In this document: one piece after another, positions 1 through 7,589 of the stretch
Position numbering within the stretch: the stretch's first letter is position 1
Layout: each line of letters starts with the position of its first letter
Source: Oceanospirillaceae bacterium UBA2001
GTDB lineage: Bacteria; Pseudomonadota; Gammaproteobacteria; Pseudomonadales; Balneatricaceae
Length of the DNA: 33,010 nt
Direction: 5' to 3'
Assembly (NCBI GenBank): GCA_002335115.1
Contig: DDCR01000138.1
Location: 3,678 to 36,687, forward strand
The notes under the pieces: model-generated
Database searches by the model: none
What the model saw: only the letters and a program-made list of their open reading frames with translations
Told to the model about the DNA's origin: nothing
Position numbers and translations under genes: made by a program

Positions 1-744
1 CTCACGAGCCCGAGCGCACAAAATTTGAAAATCAAACTGCACAACTGACCAACCCATAATTGCATCTGGGTCATAGTCTTGTAACCAATGGATAAACTGC
101 TTTAATAGCTGCCTTTCATTCTCACACACCTGTGTGTATGGCGGCACAGCTTGTAAAAGCTCTGAAGGCATTTGGGCAGGCCAGTGTAACCAAACCTTTT
201 CTACTGGAGTCTCCTGCTCCATGGCATAGACCGCAATACTATGAATAGTTTTACCATCCATGGTTGTTTCAATGTCCAGAGAAATGGCTTTAATATTCGG
301 CGTATAGTCGCAAGTTTTTACTCGAGTATCTGTGATCGTGCCCTTCTCTGGTAGCCCATCAACTACCAAACTTGCGCTGATAAAGCGCTCCATTAAATAA
401 CGCTCTTGAGGCTGAATATCTTGTTCCATAAGCACAATATTTGCCTCACGCAAAACACCACACACTTGCTGAAAGACCTTTTGGTTGGTCATATAAAGCG
501 CCATCACAGCCTCATGGTCAAAGGTTTTAAGCGCGACTTGTTGAAAGCGCCAACTGGCACTTGGCAATGCCATGGACTGGATTATATGTTTGGCATCATC
601 TTGCTGTGATAGCGGGAAAAAACACACAGCTTCTTGCTGGGTTTGCTGCAGGCATACGGGCCCATGATCGGTCACTAGCCAATAGCTCAGGATTAGACCT
701 TGCTCAGTGTCCTGACTGTGGCGAGATAACACAAAACCTTTCAT
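1..744 (-). CDS. polB: DNA polymerase II (family B), N-terminal part, cut by window edge
   Basis: This is the first 248 codons of a family B DNA polymerase, running off the left edge. In E. coli, Pol II is a damage-induced, proofreading polymerase used in replication restart and translesion synthesis. The Exo I motif DIETT lies at residues 157-161. The Exo II region near residues 224-240 reads YDPDAIMGWSVVQFD, very close to the E. coli Pol II motif. The 3'-5' exonuclease domain therefore looks intact as far as it is visible; the polymerase domain lies outside. I chose the ATG at 744 because an in-frame TAG lies four codons upstream. The ribosome binding site is weak. I found no LexA box (CTGT-N8-ACAG) in the upstream gap, so SOS control is not supported here. 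Confidence 0.9.
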   Translation of the reverse strand, partial: MKGFVLSRHSQDTEQGLILSYWLVTDHGPVCLQQTQQEAVCFFPLSQQDDAKHIIQSMALPSASWRFQQVALKTFDHEAVMALYMTNQKVFQQVCGVLREANIVLMEQDIQPQERYLMERFISASLVVDGLPEKGTITDTRVKTCDYTPNIKAISLDIETTMDGKTIHSIAVYAMEQETPVEKVWLHWPAQMPSELLQAVPPYTQVCENERQLLKQFIHWLQDYDPDAIMGWSVVQFDFQILCARARE

Positions 745-1039
745 TATTACTCTGGCCTATGTGACTTATTTAACTTATGAGATTAAGTCTTCATGCTTTT
801 GTTGCTTCAGCTGGACTACTTCAACTCAGCAATAGGCTGCAAAGTACTCAGCTGCACTTTGAAGCCCCTTTAGAAGGGCGAGTAGCAAACCCCACCATGA
901 CTCGGCTTAACGCATACTGTAAAACAAGCTGAACCGACTATAGTGGCCTCCTCATTGAGAGGCATTCTCTGCTTGTATGGTGGCTCTACTTTGCATGATA
1001 ACAGATATAGGTTGGCTCAGCGGATGAGTTCAACAAGCG
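745..1039. other. Intergenic gap between the dmdA-like gene and polB
   Basis: I see no gene in these 295 bases. On the minus strand there are two short hairpins, one around 953-972 with GCCTC/GAGGC arms and one around 865-880 with CCCTT/AAGGG arms. Neither is followed by a T-run, so neither is a convincing terminator. The gap should contain the end of the dmdA-like transcript and the polB promoter, but I cannot place a promoter with confidence. Confidence 0.5.
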
Positions 1040-2182
1040 TTAATTGGCTGCCAATTTCTTTTTAGGATCGAAAAAGGGTTTTTCAACAACCGTTGCAGTC
1101 TCGTTACCACTTGGTTTTATGACTTGATATTCTGTACCCAAAGCAGCGACATCGGCATCGACCATGGCCAAGGCAATGTTTTTTTCTAGGCGAGGTGAGT
1201 AAACTGCAGAGGTGACCTTTCCAACCCACTGACCGTCTTTTTCGAGCGCCCAAAAGCGCGTATTAGATCCTGTCATTGCGGGACCACTGATCAATAAACC
1301 AACATGCTTGCGGGTAATACCTCGATGACGAATTTTTTGTAATGCAGGCTTTCCAATAAATTCAAAGTCAGCATCAAGATCAATTAAACGGTCAAGTCCT
1401 AGTTCAAACGGGTTGGTATTAATATCCATGTCTGCATGGTATGAGAGCATACCGCCTTCAATACGCCGAATGGTTGAGGTATGACCTGGTTTCAGACCCC
1501 AAGGTTGGCCAGCCGCCATTATTTTTTCCCATAAGAGGTCACCTTTGGAAGCGTCACGCAGATATATCTCATAGCCCAATTCACTTGACCAGCCTGTGCG
1601 AGAAACAATTAACGAAATGCCATCAAGTTCATATTCCCGTAACCAATAATATTTAAGGTCACCCACGCCTGCACCAAACAGCGCCTGCATAATTTCGCCT
1701 GAGTTAGGGCCCTGCAACTGTAGCGGTGAGACATCTGGTTCACAGATATGCACATCCATACCAGAAGCCACAGCAACACCCTGAGCCCAAAGCAAAATGT
1801 CGCTGTCTGCCAGGGATATCCAAAAGTGGTTCTCAGCTAACCTAAGTAAAATAGGATCATTTAAAATTCCACCTTGCACATTAGTGAGAAGCACATATTT
1901 ACATTGGCCTACAGCACATTTAGAGAGGTCACGTGACACCAAAAGCTGCACAAACTTGGCTGCATCTGGACCTGTTATTTCTACCTGACGTTCAACCGCA
2001 ACATCACATAAAATAGCGTCATTGACTAAGTTCCAAAAGTTTTGCACCGGGTCACCAAAATCTCTTGGAATATACATGTGGTTGTAAACCGAAAACCCTT
2101 TAGCACCCCATCGCACAGTCGCGTCAAAAAAAGGTGACTTACGAATTTGTGTGCCAAAACCAAACTCCTCAGATGCTGTCAT
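1040..2182 (-). CDS. DmdA-like aminomethyltransferase-fold protein (possible DMSP demethylase)
   Basis: This 380-residue protein has the GcvT fold, a tetrahydrofolate-dependent methyl or aminomethyl transferase family. It is clearly different from the true GcvT at 24774. The order of conserved patches resembles DmdA, the enzyme that demethylates dimethylsulfoniopropionate with tetrahydrofolate: KGFSVYNHM near the N-terminus, then ERQVEITGPDA, RDLSK, LNDP, WISLADSD, EPDVSPLQLQGP and RIEGGMLSY. I place the start at the ATG at 2182 because AAGGA lies seven bases upstream. An in-frame ATG at 2215 would add 11 residues but has no ribosome binding site. An Lrp/AsnC regulator is the next gene upstream on the same strand. 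DmdA-like paralogs with other methylated substrates exist, so the substrate is inferred; the fold and family are secure. Confidence 0.6.
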   Translation of the reverse strand: MTASEEFGFGTQIRKSPFFDATVRWGAKGFSVYNHMYIPRDFGDPVQNFWNLVNDAILCDVAVERQVEITGPDAAKFVQLLVSRDLSKCAVGQCKYVLLTNVQGGILNDPILLRLAENHFWISLADSDILLWAQGVAVASGMDVHICEPDVSPLQLQGPNSGEIMQALFGAGVGDLKYYWLREYELDGISLIVSRTGWSSELGYEIYLRDASKGDLLWEKIMAAGQPWGLKPGHTSTIRRIEGGMLSYHADMDINTNPFELGLDRLIDLDADFEFIGKPALQKIRHRGITRKHVGLLISGPAMTGSNTRFWALEKDGQWVGKVTSAVYSPRLEKNIALAMVDADVAALGTEYQVIKPSGNETATVVEKPFFDPKKKLAAN

Positions 2183-2508
2183 TGTATAATCCTTATCGGT
2201 TGAAATAGCGGCCATTAGCAGACGTTATGCGATATGGCCAGCATATCCTATGACTATAGGAGAATTGAAGCGAGAGAGTAGACTAAAAAAAACTCAAGGT
2301 GAGACTATTTGGTCTCATTTATTTGCACAAAAAGTCTGTTTAGGGAAGCCGTTTGAAGCCTGCCAATAAAAATGAAACAACAGCTTTGAAGAGAGCTGAA
2401 TATCAGCTATTTATGGCCAGAATTGAGGGTTTTTATTGATCTTGTGAGATCACTCAGTGCTGTTATAACTGATGCTATAACTGATATTTTCACTATGGTT
2501 GGCAACAA
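2183..2508. promoter_or_regulatory. Dyad-rich region between the Lrp-type gene and the dmdA-like gene
   Basis: I see no gene in these 326 bases, but several symmetric elements. TGAGAC-TATTTG-GTCTCA is at 2300-2317. AGCTGA-ATA-TCAGCT is at 2394-2408, with a further CAGCT at 2381-2385. TCCTAT-GACT-ATAGGA is at 2246-2261. A 12-base tandem repeat, TGTTATAACTGA then TGCTATAACTGA, spans 2461-2484. On the minus strand the first dyad is followed after seven bases by eight Ts (2292-2285), so it could be a weak terminator for the regulator gene. Its 18-bp symmetric form with an AT-rich centre also suits an Lrp/AsnC operator. The sequence alone does not decide. Confidence 0.4.
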
Positions 2509-2991
2509 CTAATCACTCAACAGTGTTAACAGATTTGGCGGGGCCGCTTTAACCTGCTTAGTGACTATGTAGATGAAATAACGGTCGATACCAATTTCAT
2601 CAGTAAGCAACTGCTCCACCAAAGATTGAAAATGATGCAGATTTTTAGAAATGACCATTAACACGTAGTCAGATCCTCCACCTGTGGCGTAACATTCTAC
2701 AATTTCGTCTATCTGCTGTATGTAAGACTCAAACCGATCGAAGTCAGATTTTTTATGAGTTTTCAGTGCAACAGTAACAATGACTTTGGTAAAATCAATA
2801 AGCTGATCAAGGTTTATTTGTCCTTGGTAACCTTTGATCACGCCTATTTTTTTAAGTTTATCAAGCCTTACCCAGCATGGTGTTGGTGACAGATTAACGA
2901 GCTCTGCCAGTTTAAACTTACTCATTTTCCCATGCTGCTGGACCGCATTTAGAATTTTTATATCGATCGCATCTAAGGCAAACTTTTTCAT
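2509..2991 (-). CDS. Lrp/AsnC-family transcriptional regulator
   Basis: This protein of about 160 residues has the Lrp/AsnC layout. The N-terminal winged helix-turn-helix begins LDAIDIKILNAVQQHG and continues through LAELVNLSPTPCWVRLDKLKKIGVI. A C-terminal ligand-binding (RAM) domain follows, with the glycine-rich ATGGGSDYVL stretch typical of effector binding and oligomer contacts. I prefer the ATG at 2991, with AAAGAGAA about eight bases upstream, over an in-frame TTG at 3012. A good promoter lies just upstream. The next gene downstream is the dmdA-like enzyme on the same strand, so local control of that gene is a reasonable inference. It is shorter and more divergent than global Lrp and is probably a specialised family member. 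Confidence 0.85.
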   Translation of the reverse strand: MKKFALDAIDIKILNAVQQHGKMSKFKLAELVNLSPTPCWVRLDKLKKIGVIKGYQGQINLDQLIDFTKVIVTVALKTHKKSDFDRFESYIQQIDEIVECYATGGGSDYVLMVISKNLHHFQSLVEQLLTDEIGIDRYFIYIVTKQVKAAPPNLLTLLSD

Positions 2992-3262
2992 TTTTGCGTT
3001 CTCTTTTACCAATAGCCCAGCCCATTAAACACACTTATATACGTCAAAGGCTTGGCGTGTCAACTGCCTCGATCACCATCTGACTGCCCTATACCGCTTT
3101 AGAGGATACAAGACATTGTGCAACCTTCAAAATTCAACCTAAAGCTTTTACCTGAGTCAATGTGACCATTTATTAATTTATTTTATATATTAATATCAAT
3201 AGTTTATGATTTATAATGCCAGTAAATATAAAATTGTATAAAGCTAGGCTAAACACCATATA
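2992..3262. other. AT-rich gap downstream of mvaD
   Basis: This gap separates the end of the mevalonate operon from the Lrp-type gene. The part nearest mvaD (about 3170-3245) is very AT-rich and includes TTTATTAATTTATTTTATAT. I see no clear hairpin terminator. The left part contains the Lrp-type gene promoter. Confidence 0.5.
3036..3063 (-). promoter_or_regulatory. Predicted sigma-70 promoter of the Lrp-type gene
   Basis: On the minus strand a perfect -35 TTGACA (3063-3058) is followed by a 16-bp spacer and TATATA (3041-3036). TATAAG, two bases further on, is an alternative -10 with an 18-bp spacer. Transcription would begin near 3029, giving a leader of roughly 38 bases before the ATG at 2991. 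Confidence 0.6.
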
Positions 3263-4279
3263 TTATGCAAACGGCGTAATTATTTGAATGTCAGGGAAGG
3301 CTGCTTGTACCTCTTGCTGATACTTAGCCTCAAACAGCAATTTTACATTAGGACCCGCATCCATGGTCAGATAAAGGGGTAGCCCTTGTTCACGTAACTG
3401 CCAAACTTTTTGCATTTGAATTAATGATTCTGGCAGCCAATACACTAGTGGGGGCCATGCGGAAGCCATCGTTGCATGCATACTCATGGCGTTATGTTCT
3501 GCGGTTTTGGCCATGGTTTCAAAATCACCTGCCACGATTGCTCTTTCAATAGTCACAAGGTCAGACTCAGCTTGCTGAGGCCATTGTTGATACAAGGCTG
3601 AGGTCGCTATTGTACGCGCCATTCCTAGGCGTGAAGAGACCGCTTTAGTTTGGCTTGAAATGGTTAATAAACCAATCCTCAATTGGGGCCACTGCTGCTC
3701 CAAAGGTTCAGCAATGCTATCACTGCCATCAGTCCTATCGCCTGCTTGCCATTTAACAAAACCATGCCATAAGGATCGACTGGCACTACCACTACCTAAG
3801 CGTGCTAATGCCGAAAGCTGCTGCTCTGGCAAGTGCCAGCCCATCAGACTATTGGTAGCTAGGGTTAGAGCTGCAAAGCCACTGGCAGAAGATGCAAGTC
3901 CTGCTGCTGTTGGCACAGTATTGTGAGTATCTACCCGCAATTTAATGTGCTTGGGTAAAACCCGGTCTAACCACTCAATCAGCTGGGTTACGAAACTCTG
4001 TCCGGCGTCAACTTCTTCACCATTCAAAATCACTTGATGCGCGGGCGCATCGATCACCGAGAGACCTGTTTGAGTCCCATGTTCAGCTAATGAGATGGAT
4101 AAGGAGCCCGTAACTGGCAAATTAAAGCTTGCCTCACGCTTACCCCAGTATTTGCTCAGGGCAATGTTACTGGGTGCATAGGCACTCGCTTGAGCCGCTG
4201 GTGTATTATTTTTAGCTGCACCCAAAACCTGATCTAGCCAAATGGCAACGGACATTGTCTGGTTTGAATTTTGGCTCAT
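3263..4279 (-). CDS. mvaD: Diphosphomevalonate decarboxylase
   Basis: This enzyme catalyses the last step of the classical mevalonate pathway, the ATP-dependent decarboxylation of mevalonate diphosphate to isopentenyl diphosphate, in the cytosol. It is a GHMP-superfamily protein of 338 residues. Family signatures are SNIALSKYWGKR near residues 37-48, the nucleotide-binding loop AAGLASSASGFAAL, SGSASRSLW and the C-terminal MDAGPNVKLL. The YWGK lysine and DAGPN mark a true decarboxylase rather than a phosphomevalonate decarboxylase or mevalonate-3-kinase. The N-terminus is roughly 25-30 residues longer than in many bacterial homologs. The start is well placed, since its ATG shares ATGA with the stop of the upstream kinase gene, which points to translational coupling. 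It is the last gene of the mevalonate operon. Confidence 0.93.
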   Translation of the reverse strand: MSQNSNQTMSVAIWLDQVLGAAKNNTPAAQASAYAPSNIALSKYWGKREASFNLPVTGSLSISLAEHGTQTGLSVIDAPAHQVILNGEEVDAGQSFVTQLIEWLDRVLPKHIKLRVDTHNTVPTAAGLASSASGFAALTLATNSLMGWHLPEQQLSALARLGSGSASRSLWHGFVKWQAGDRTDGSDSIAEPLEQQWPQLRIGLLTISSQTKAVSSRLGMARTIATSALYQQWPQQAESDLVTIERAIVAGDFETMAKTAEHNAMSMHATMASAWPPLVYWLPESLIQMQKVWQLREQGLPLYLTMDAGPNVKLLFEAKYQQEVQAAFPDIQIITPFA

Positions 4280-5292
4280 AACTGCTGCTCGCGTTGTTGC
4301 GCCTTAGGTAATTGCATTTCTTGGCGCAGACCTTGGGGTTCTATTTGAACTGATATTTGAGGGTGGGGCCAATCTAAGGCCTCACTACCGAGCAAGAGCA
4401 CACAATCCCCCAAACCAGACCCAGAAATTTTGGCGCCCAGTAAAGTATCTAATGGTGACTTTTTTTGAGCCAAACGAATAATAGTTTCAGTACTTTTATC
4501 ACTCACGCCCAAGGCTCTCATTAATATTTGATATTGATTCATGGACTGGGCGAAAGCCCACCAGTCTTCTCGTTCTAAAGCCTTTTCACTGGTTTCAACA
4601 CAAGCACCCATTTGCTCATAAAGTTGCGCAAAACGCTGCGGTTCTTGCTCAGCTGCCTCAGCCACTTGGGCAATGACTAGCGGTGTCAGAGTTTTATAAC
4701 CACAATAAACTAGCAGTAGATGAGGTGCGTCTTGCAATGCTGCTAACGACAACAACGTCTTTTTAGCCCTTAATGGATTGCCTTGAAACTTTACAATGCC
4801 CCCAAGAGCACTCGCCGCAACATCGGCACCAGAACCCCTGCCCTGCACTTTACGAATCGATTCTATACTGGTTTTCATGGCTTCTTGAGGGTCAAACCTA
4901 CCATTGGCAAGCAGCGCCATAGCGCCCATGCACGCTACCGTGACCGCTGCTGATGATCCCAGACCTAGGGTGTGTTCAAACTCAGATTCAATCACAAGTT
5001 CTACACCCCCAGTTTCAACTTGGCCACTCAGGGTTAGTGCCTGTAACACAAAAGCAAAAGAAGACGTTCGCTCTACTTGCATGGCTAGCTCATTAACAGC
5101 ACATTCAAAGTAACCTAAACTAGAGGTTATGACTATTTGTCCATCTGCGCGCTTGGATGCCTTCACAAAGATGCGCTGGGTTAAGGCACATACCAAAGCA
5201 CTATGACCAAACAGCACTGCATGTTCCCCCATGAGCATGGCACTGGCTGGTGCAGAGGCAATAAAGCTTAAACTAGTCAAAGTAAACCACAC
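4276..5292 (-). CDS. GHMP kinase, probable phosphomevalonate kinase
   Basis: This is a 338-residue GHMP-family kinase between mevalonate kinase and diphosphomevalonate decarboxylase. Position makes it the likely phosphomevalonate kinase, which makes mevalonate 5-diphosphate. Visible motifs are MGEHAVLFG at residues 21-29, the ATP loop GLGSSAAV at 110-117, GRGSGADVAASALGG from 151, and a C-terminal GAKISGSGLGD. Motif I looks like a mevalonate kinase motif rather than the usual streptococcal-type phosphomevalonate kinase motif, so substrate assignment rests largely on context. The start is uncertain. A GTG at 5292 overlaps the upstream gene by 20 bases. A TTG at 5280 has AAGGTG about nine bases upstream and puts the conserved SFIASAPASAMLMGEH close to the N-terminus. 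The stop overlaps the mvaD start as ATGA. Confidence 0.75.
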   Translation of the reverse strand: MWFTLTSLSFIASAPASAMLMGEHAVLFGHSALVCALTQRIFVKASKRADGQIVITSSLGYFECAVNELAMQVERTSSFAFVLQALTLSGQVETGGVELVIESEFEHTLGLGSSAAVTVACMGAMALLANGRFDPQEAMKTSIESIRKVQGRGSGADVAASALGGIVKFQGNPLRAKKTLLSLAALQDAPHLLLVYCGYKTLTPLVIAQVAEAAEQEPQRFAQLYEQMGACVETSEKALEREDWWAFAQSMNQYQILMRALGVSDKSTETIIRLAQKKSPLDTLLGAKISGSGLGDCVLLLGSEALDWPHPQISVQIEPQGLRQEMQLPKAQQREQQL

Positions 5293-6358
5293 CTTCTAAA
5301 TCTGGCAGCATTTCTTGCATTTCATAAGCATAATTTAAGCACAGTTTTTGCATATGACCTAACTCCACACCCGCCACAAAAACTAGCCCGGCATGATCAC
5401 CATCGATACTGCCGGCACCACAAATTTTTGCGGCTCCACCTTTAGATTCAACCTCAGCAATAAAATTTGATACCGTTTTTGGCACCACTCCAATATGCTG
5501 CAACAGCTTGTGATTGGCTGCGATAGCACTCACCATCGTTGTTAGATTAGATGGCAAACTACCGCCCTCAGTGTCTGTGACCATGCAGTGCAGCAATTGT
5601 TCTTGAACTTGACTAAATTGAGACCACAAATGAGCCGAAAAATTGTGTTGCCTCACAGCTTCCACACACTCACCTGTTGAACTATCTGGTTTGCCTGTAG
5701 AAACGAGAAAGCATGCACTTAAAGGTTTTAACGCTTGGCGTTCAGCAGTGCCAAGTTGGTAGCGTTGTAAACCACCCATGATACACACGTATGGATCTAA
5801 GCCACTAGATCGACCATGCTGCCAATGTTCGCTGTGAGTCGTTTTTAATATTAATTGTGCCGCTGTTAAAGGCTTTCCGATGTGTTTAAAGGCTGCTGCT
5901 AGCATGGCTGCAACTAACGCAGCCGACGAGCCCATACCACCGCCAGCCACTAAATCCATAGTGAGTTCAATAGCTATACCAGGCTGATCTGCTAACAAAA
6001 CGGCCAGTCCACTTGCACCCAAAGCTGCGGCAAAAAACTGCGCCGGACTCTCAATGACAAGGCATAGCAGAGCTGAGTCCTGAAGGAACTTTTGGTGACG
6101 CGATTGTGTCTGGTGGGCCAACTGGGTCAGTTGCCCATGGCTAAAGTGTTGATCAATGCCAAATGCAGGCACTATCAGGTGAACGCCTTCTATGTCGATA
6201 CTGACAACTTTAGCAAAGGCATATTTTTGAATGGCGCACGCTAAGGCAGGGGTCCCATAAACCACTGCATGTTCACCACTAAGAATGACTTTACCCGGCA
6301 CCCTTACTTTAGAGCAAGGTGGCCGAGATGGGAAAATCGTCTGATCAGGCGCAGTCAT
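5273..6358 (-). CDS. mvk: Mevalonate kinase
   Basis: This enzyme phosphorylates mevalonate to 5-phosphomevalonate with ATP, the first kinase step of the pathway. The 361-residue protein carries the classic GHMP motifs. Motif I is VPGKVILSGEHAVVYG from residue 20. Motif II is GGGMGSSAAL at 139-148. Next comes SSGLDPYVCIMGG, which supplies the catalytic aspartate, and then the C-terminal KICGAGSIDGDHAG, the family's third glycine-rich motif. The length and the GEHAVVYG signature suit mevalonate kinase better than its downstream paralog. The start ATG overlaps the HMG-CoA synthase stop in ATGA, and the 3' end overlaps the next kinase gene. Genes for the two preceding pathway steps lie upstream on the same strand, which supports the role. 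Mevalonate kinases are often feedback-inhibited by prenyl diphosphates; nothing here tests that. Confidence 0.92.
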   Translation of the reverse strand: MTAPDQTIFPSRPPCSKVRVPGKVILSGEHAVVYGTPALACAIQKYAFAKVVSIDIEGVHLIVPAFGIDQHFSHGQLTQLAHQTQSRHQKFLQDSALLCLVIESPAQFFAAALGASGLAVLLADQPGIAIELTMDLVAGGGMGSSAALVAAMLAAAFKHIGKPLTAAQLILKTTHSEHWQHGRSSGLDPYVCIMGGLQRYQLGTAERQALKPLSACFLVSTGKPDSSTGECVEAVRQHNFSAHLWSQFSQVQEQLLHCMVTDTEGGSLPSNLTTMVSAIAANHKLLQHIGVVPKTVSNFIAEVESKGGAAKICGAGSIDGDHAGLVFVAGVELGHMQKLCLNYAYEMQEMLPDLEGVVYFD

Positions 6359-7536
6359 TGCACCTGATAAAGGCGTTTGTGATCGCGGATACCCACGAGT
6401 CGAAATTGCCCCGTAGTTTGATGTTCAAACTTGTGTTCACCGCCATCTGTAGGCACTTCAAAGGCGTACATTTTTTGGTATTCAGCGTAACTGAGCGCCT
6501 GCCGCGCTTCCAGCATGGATTGGTGCTGCTGCTGGTGCAGCATATTTTGATATCCATTGACTAGTGTGCCTGTAAAAAACTCACCCACACTGCCAGAACC
6601 ATAACTAAAGAACCCAACACGTTTGCCTGCCAAATTAGCTGCTGTATTATCAAGTAGTGAGATAAAACCAATATACATAGCTGCAGTGTAGCTGTTACCC
6701 GTAATCCGATTATAAATAAGGCTCGAAGAAATTTGATTTTCTAAAGTTTTTACAGTCAATTCGTGGGCATTGCCATTCGCTAAATGATTATGGGCTTTTT
6801 GAGCCATGCGGCTAAACGGTAAGTGATAACAGAAGTAATCAAAGTCACCAAACTTCAAATCACTTTGCTGCTGAAAATCTTGCCATGCAGAGCGCACACA
6901 GCGTAAATAAACTTTAGTTGAGTACTTTCCATCCACCAACGCGGTAGAGCGATAATTAGGACGCCAAAAGTCCATCACATCTTCTGTATGCACTCCCGTT
7001 TCAGAATCTAGCACAAGGACTCTGGGGTTGGCGCTCACTATCATGGCTACTGCACCACAGCCTTGGGTAGCTTCCCCGGGAGATTGTCGGTCATAGCGAG
7101 CAATATCTGAGGCAATAACTAATACTTTTTCCTTGGGTTTACGAGCCACCCAAGCACACGCAAGTTGCAAAGCCGCAGTGGCGCTGTAACAAGCCTGTTT
7201 AAGTTCAACCACACGACAGCGAGGACTTAACCGAAGAAGCGAGTGCAGATAAACTCCAGCCGCCTTGGATTGGTCGATACCTGTTTCTGTGGCAAACAAA
7301 ATAGTGCGGATTAAACTGGGATCTTCGCCCCGCTTTTTCATGCCTGCTATCAAAGGCACACTGGCGTTTGCCGCCATAGTAACTACATCTTCATCAGCTC
7401 CGGGCACACTCATACGCTCTTGGCCTATACCAACAGTGTATTTAGCAGCATCAGAGCCATTGTGGGCCGCTAACTCTTGCAAATCTAGGCTAAAGTTAGC
7501 GGTATAAAAACTTAAATCATCAATACCAACGAGCAT
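6355..7536 (-). CDS. mvaS: Hydroxymethylglutaryl-CoA synthase
   Basis: This enzyme condenses acetyl-CoA with acetoacetyl-CoA to HMG-CoA, the first committed step of the pathway. The 393-residue protein has the bacterial HMG-CoA synthase layout of the thiolase superfamily. The expected catalytic residues are visible: glutamate 84 in FATETG, the nucleophilic cysteine 116 in ELKQACYSATAAL, and histidine 238 in YFCYHLPFSRM. Other family patches are DIARY and RITGNSYTAAMYIGF, with a glycine-rich FFSYGSGSVGEFF near residue 310. It is separated from fni by 53 bases, the largest gap within the operon. It overlaps the mevalonate kinase start by four bases (ATGA). No separate acetoacetyl-CoA thiolase gene is present in this window. 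Confidence 0.95.
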   Translation of the reverse strand: MLVGIDDLSFYTANFSLDLQELAAHNGSDAAKYTVGIGQERMSVPGADEDVVTMAANASVPLIAGMKKRGEDPSLIRTILFATETGIDQSKAAGVYLHSLLRLSPRCRVVELKQACYSATAALQLACAWVARKPKEKVLVIASDIARYDRQSPGEATQGCGAVAMIVSANPRVLVLDSETGVHTEDVMDFWRPNYRSTALVDGKYSTKVYLRCVRSAWQDFQQQSDLKFGDFDYFCYHLPFSRMAQKAHNHLANGNAHELTVKTLENQISSSLIYNRITGNSYTAAMYIGFISLLDNTAANLAGKRVGFFSYGSGSVGEFFTGTLVNGYQNMLHQQQHQSMLEARQALSYAEYQKMYAFEVPTDGGEHKFEHQTTGQFRLVGIRDHKRLYQVQ

Positions 7537-7589
7537 ATAACTTCTCGACCTTCCTTACGACCAACTTAATGAAATATAAATATCTTAGA

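Noticed and set aside
745..1039. A possible small RNA, riboswitch or SOS (LexA) site upstream of polB
   Set aside because: The hairpins are short, there is no T-run, no CTGT-N8-ACAG match, and no glycine or other riboswitch core that I can recognise.
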